The notes under the pieces were generated by a model. It saw only the letters and a list, made by a program, of their open reading frames with translations, did no database searches and was not told the origin of the DNA. A stretch of DNA of 64,000 nt from Allantophomopsis cytisporea (lineage: Eukaryota > Ascomycota > Leotiomycetes > Phacidiales > Phacidiaceae). Both the position numbers and the translations under genes were made by a program. This document shows, piece after piece, positions 61,371 to 64,000 of the stretch (within the stretch, counting starts at the first letter, position 1; each line of letters starts with the position of its first letter). The stretch lies in assembly GCA_024752435.1 (NCBI GenBank), contig CP103026.1, positions 1,054,001 to 1,118,000 on the forward strand, in the 5' to 3' direction.

Positions 61371-62069
61371 TCATCCACTAATCTTCTGTGGCTCGAATAG
61401 ACATCTTCGACTCCCTCTCCAGACCTTCTCCACAATACTCCTTCGGGGTAGTAGTCTAGGGAAAACACCCACGACCTCTTCCTCGCCCTTCACCACCACA
61501 ACTAGATAGTATCTGACTTCAAAGCCCCTGAATGCTTCGTTGACGAGTATATCCTGGATCTTTTCGGTGGGTATAAAGCGTGTAGATGTCGTGGAGAGAT
61601 AAGTGCCGGGCGAAGAAGAGACTTGGATACCTAGACCCCTAAGCACAAGGAATGTCTCCGTCGTGTGTGGGCGCTTGAGGAGAAGAATTGCACCGAGTCC
61701 TGTAATTGTCACCAGTAGAGGAAGCGGTAGTGCATGTGCCAGGTGTTGTGCTATTTGCCCGACCGCGGAGGTATGGGCGAGGGTAATCATGTACCATATG
61801 TTCTCGTTGGTGAAGAATGCTGGGGGAGTCATAAGTTGCGACTCAGACGCTGCCAACGAAGCTGGAGCAAATTGCACGAAAAGAGCGCTCGACGTCCATT
61901 TGGAGTAGGTGATCAGGATAAGGAAGAGGCCGGTGAGGATACGCAGGATATGGGAGGAGTAGAGTAGGAGTCGCAGAGGCAAGGTGAATATGGGCGAAGT
62001 CGTGACGGTGTATTCAATAGTTGTGGGCGAGGGTCGCCGGACCAGTAGATGTGGCGCCGTGGTCAGCAT
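61371..62069 (-). CDS. GPI15: PIG-H/Gpi15 subunit of GPI-GlcNAc transferase
   Basis: Subunit of the ER enzyme complex that transfers GlcNAc to phosphatidylinositol, the first step of GPI-anchor synthesis. One exon, 232 residues. Two hydrophobic segments lie near residues 33-55 (LLLYSSHILRILTGLFLILI) and 112-131 (ALPLPLLVTITGLGAILLL), a hairpin typical of PIG-H. The C-terminal domain contains the family pattern: FIPTEKIQDILVNEAFRGFE, YYLVVVVKG, then LLPRRSIVEKVWRGSR. Length is normal for a fungal homologue. It is downstream of the Hub1-like gene on the same strand with 328 bp between them, so it likely has its own promoter. Confidence 0.88.
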   Translation of the reverse strand: MLTTAPHLLVRRPSPTTIEYTVTTSPIFTLPLRLLLYSSHILRILTGLFLILITYSKWTSSALFVQFAPASLAASESQLMTPPAFFTNENIWYMITLAHTSAVGQIAQHLAHALPLPLLVTITGLGAILLLKRPHTTETFLVLRGLGIQVSSSPGTYLSTTSTRFIPTEKIQDILVNEAFRGFEVRYYLVVVVKGEEEVVGVFPRLLPRRSIVEKVWRGSRRCLFEPQKISG

Positions 62070-62397
62070 GATACCATCCTAGTTGTATTCATGTTTTGTA
62101 ATATGTTATTGAAGAAAGTGCAAAAGGTGGCGAGGCCGAAGAACTGAAGCATTGGGCCCATGACAATGCCTTATCGATAAGAAGATTATATTCGAACTTT
62201 CACTTGCTTTATGCTAGAGTCAAGCCTGTTGGATCATGAGCTTCAAGAAATTACCTAAACTATCTTATTTTTACTATTGGGTATCGTAGATGTGCTTATG
62301 GTTTTTGATGCAGACCATTTTCTGTGCTTTCATCGACTGGCAGACTCCTCTCATTTCGTCTTTGTCCCAATTCCGATGTGTCTCCTTCACTGCTCCA

Positions 62398-63045
62398 CTA
62401 ATCTCCAGTATCCACCTCCAGATCCAACTGTACGCCATTGCTCACTCCATAGTCCTCCAAAGTCAATTGGTCTTTAAAAGGTCTCTCGCCCTGCCTCTTT
62501 AACAGAATTTCATGGGGCTCGCGACCGATTCTTGCAGCAACCTGAGCTTTGAATAATTTTATAGGATCCGATGCGAGACATGGGATCGCAGCCTTCGTAC
62601 CAAGTCTATCATTGACATGCACGATAATCATAGGCTCGCCAGTAGCAGCCGGTGCCGAGGACTGTGCTGCTGGTCTCTCTGGTGGGTTGTCTGTACCGCC
62701 CGATGTTTTCGAGGTTTTAGATGGGAACTTTGCGGATGATCCAAACTTGTCTGCAACTCCAAACTTATCCTCCACTTCCACTCCACTCCCAGATGCCTTC
62801 TCTCGTCTTCGTGGTGATGGTGACCGTTTTCTGTAACCGCGCTCAAGCCTCTTCTCTCCACCATCGCGCTCATCTAGGTTTTCCCTGCGCTTCTCCTTCC
62901 ACTTAAAGCCTCCATTGCCTCGGGGTCTGTCACGGTCGCGACGTGGTCGGTCACTTTCTTGTCTGCGGGGGGAACGGCTTCGATGACGAAATCTCTCGTC
63001 TCGCGAGGGTCGAGGTGAACGCGAGCGTGACCTTGAAAGCGGCAT
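62398..63045 (-). CDS. RS-rich protein with C-terminal Hub1/UBL5-like ubiquitin fold
   Basis: Single exon of 215 residues. Residues 1-95 are an Arg/Ser/Asp-rich low-complexity domain of splicing-factor type (MPLSRSRSRSPRPSRDERF, RHRSRSPRR, KRSPSPRRR). A Ser/Pro/Lys linker follows. Residues 139-215 form a ubiquitin-like domain: MIIVHVNDRLGTKAAIPCLA near its start matches the Hub1/UBL5 opening, and PFKDQLTLEDYGVSNGVQLD matches the Hub1 pattern FKDHVSLxDYxIxDGMxLEL. Hub1 binds spliceosomal proteins such as Snu66 and affects splice-site use; here it is joined to an RS domain. The protein lacks the C-terminal Tyr-Tyr of free Hub1 and the Gly-Gly of ubiquitin, so conjugation is unlikely. The frame extends to 63177, but the ATG at 63045 starts the RS domain and is preferred. 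Confidence 0.85.
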   Translation of the reverse strand: MPLSRSRSRSPRPSRDERFRHRSRSPRRQESDRPRRDRDRPRGNGGFKWKEKRRENLDERDGGEKRLERGYRKRSPSPRRREKASGSGVEVEDKFGVADKFGSSAKFPSKTSKTSGGTDNPPERPAAQSSAPAATGEPMIIVHVNDRLGTKAAIPCLASDPIKLFKAQVAARIGREPHEILLKRQGERPFKDQLTLEDYGVSNGVQLDLEVDTGD

Positions 63046-63943
63046 TTTGAAGGTGACGTTGAATTGTTCAGTCAAGTGTGGAGTAAGCTGTAAGGCTGCT
63101 GCAGATGGAGCGAGCCGAGCCTTCAAATTGATAGCTAAGGTCTTGTTTCGCCTATCAACGACACTAAAAATTGGCATTCTGACTAACTACGATATCTTTT
63201 TACCTTACCAAAATTACCTTAGCTACCTAAGGAGTCAAGGCCTGTTGGAAAGTCTATCAATCTTGCGGTATGATAGTGATAGCACATGGTGATGGTTAGA
63301 AGAGTTTTCGTACTTGTTGTGATGGAACAAGTGAGGTCAGGATCAGCAATACCCATAATGTACGTACATACACACAATATCATAATTTATACTTAATATG
63401 GTAGAAATAGGACGAAGGGGCCAAGAAACGAAAGACTCTCTCACCTTTGCATGTCTTGTAATAAAATCAAGGTGAAGAGTGCAAGATCCTTGAACGCATT
63501 ACAAAACGAGGTAGGTAATGTCTGAACCCATTTTTGCCCATTATGGAAAAAGTGCGAAGTATTTCTCATAATCCACAATTTATTAATCGTTAAAGTAATT
63601 ACATAGGTGAGAAGGTCGATGTTTCTTTCACAAAGTCCGAAACTGGGCAGTGCTATTCTAATTCTGTCTTAATACTACCCAAAGGACAGGATTATGAAGG
63701 CTGGTAAGTCATCTGGAGCCTAAGAAATCGAATCCTTATCCCACATGTTGATCAACCAAGCAATCAACCTTTCTACCCATACGCCGCATCGACAACATCA
63801 TACCTGCCTTCATCAACTCTCTACCCAAGGGGGAATATACAGACCCAGTGATAGTACCTGTATGTCTAGATCATTGCAAGCTATCTTTAAGATACTCACA
63901 TTTAATGCTTAAGAATTTGGTTGGCAAATCATCGTTTGATTTT
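63046..63943. other. Intergenic: promoter of the RS-Hub1 gene
   Basis: About 900 bp between two minus-strand genes. It contains the promoter of the RS-Hub1-like gene and the 3' UTR of the gene entering from the right. Nothing else is supported. Confidence 0.45.
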
Positions 63944-64000
63944 TCAGTCAAATCCCTCAAATTCTTCTTCATCCACGTTGAGCTTCCTTTTCTTGACTTC
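63944..64000 (-). CDS. C-terminus of an unidentified protein (truncated by window)
   Basis: The minus strand reads 18 codons and a TGA, ending KKRKLNVDEEEFEGFD. A basic cluster followed by an acidic Glu/Asp-Phe tail looks like a conserved nuclear or nucleolar protein end, but the family cannot be named from so little. The frame is open to the window edge. Confidence 0.55.
   Translation of the reverse strand, partial: EVKKRKLNVDEEEFEGFD

Overview
The window is nuclear DNA of a filamentous ascomycete (Pezizomycotina), probably a leotiomycete. The genes have many short GT-AG introns of about 50 nt. The shikimate pathway is carried by one five-domain AROM gene. Histones H4 and H3 form a divergent intron-bearing pair, and the repeats look mutated by RIP (C to T in CpA). 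The class is an inference from overall gene character, not from an alignment.

Layout. 1-1063: 3' part of an MFS transporter. 3680-7072 (-): cytosolic isoleucyl-tRNA synthetase. 7749-11060 (-): Uso1/p115 vesicle tether. 11789-14926 (+): Rat1/Xrn2 exoribonuclease. 15913-24356 (+): a neurofibromin/IRA-type Ras-GAP in about 13 exons. 24429-28700: AT-rich repeat block with a dead Fot1/pogo-like DNA transposon (24725-26577) and several terminal-inverted-repeat elements. 30665-35427 (+): ARO1. 36292-38436 (-): Rpn4-like C2H2 factor. 38437-45073: long non-coding stretch. 45074-45511 (-) and 46672-47356 (+): histones H4 and H3. 48099-49066 (-): unrecognised spliced gene with an apparent 1-nt frame conflict. 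49300-55980: second AT-rich repeat block, with a degraded gene near its right edge. 56122-57013 (-): monothiol glutaredoxin Grx3/4. 60228-60669 (+): small Cys-rich CYSTM-like protein. 61371-62069 (-): GPI15/PIG-H. 62398-63045 (-): RS-rich protein ending in a Hub1-like ubiquitin fold. 63944-64000 (-): C-terminus of another gene.

Most genes are single-copy housekeeping functions (translation, secretion, RNA decay, Ras signalling, aromatic amino acids, proteasome control, chromatin, iron-sulphur/redox, GPI anchors, splicing). They do not form a cluster or shared pathway. The unusual content is the two repeat blocks. They share a family of TA-flanked elements whose ends carry variants of a cgacgca motif, also present at the Fot1-like transposon ends. 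The roughly 690-720 bp members appear to be nearly complete inverted repeats that could fold into long hairpins. A 167-bp relative has escaped RIP-like decay. Two 316-bp stretches 26 kb apart differ at one position despite heavy AT mutation.

Exon boundaries were derived by hand from splice motifs and reading-frame continuity. No alignment or database search was run.
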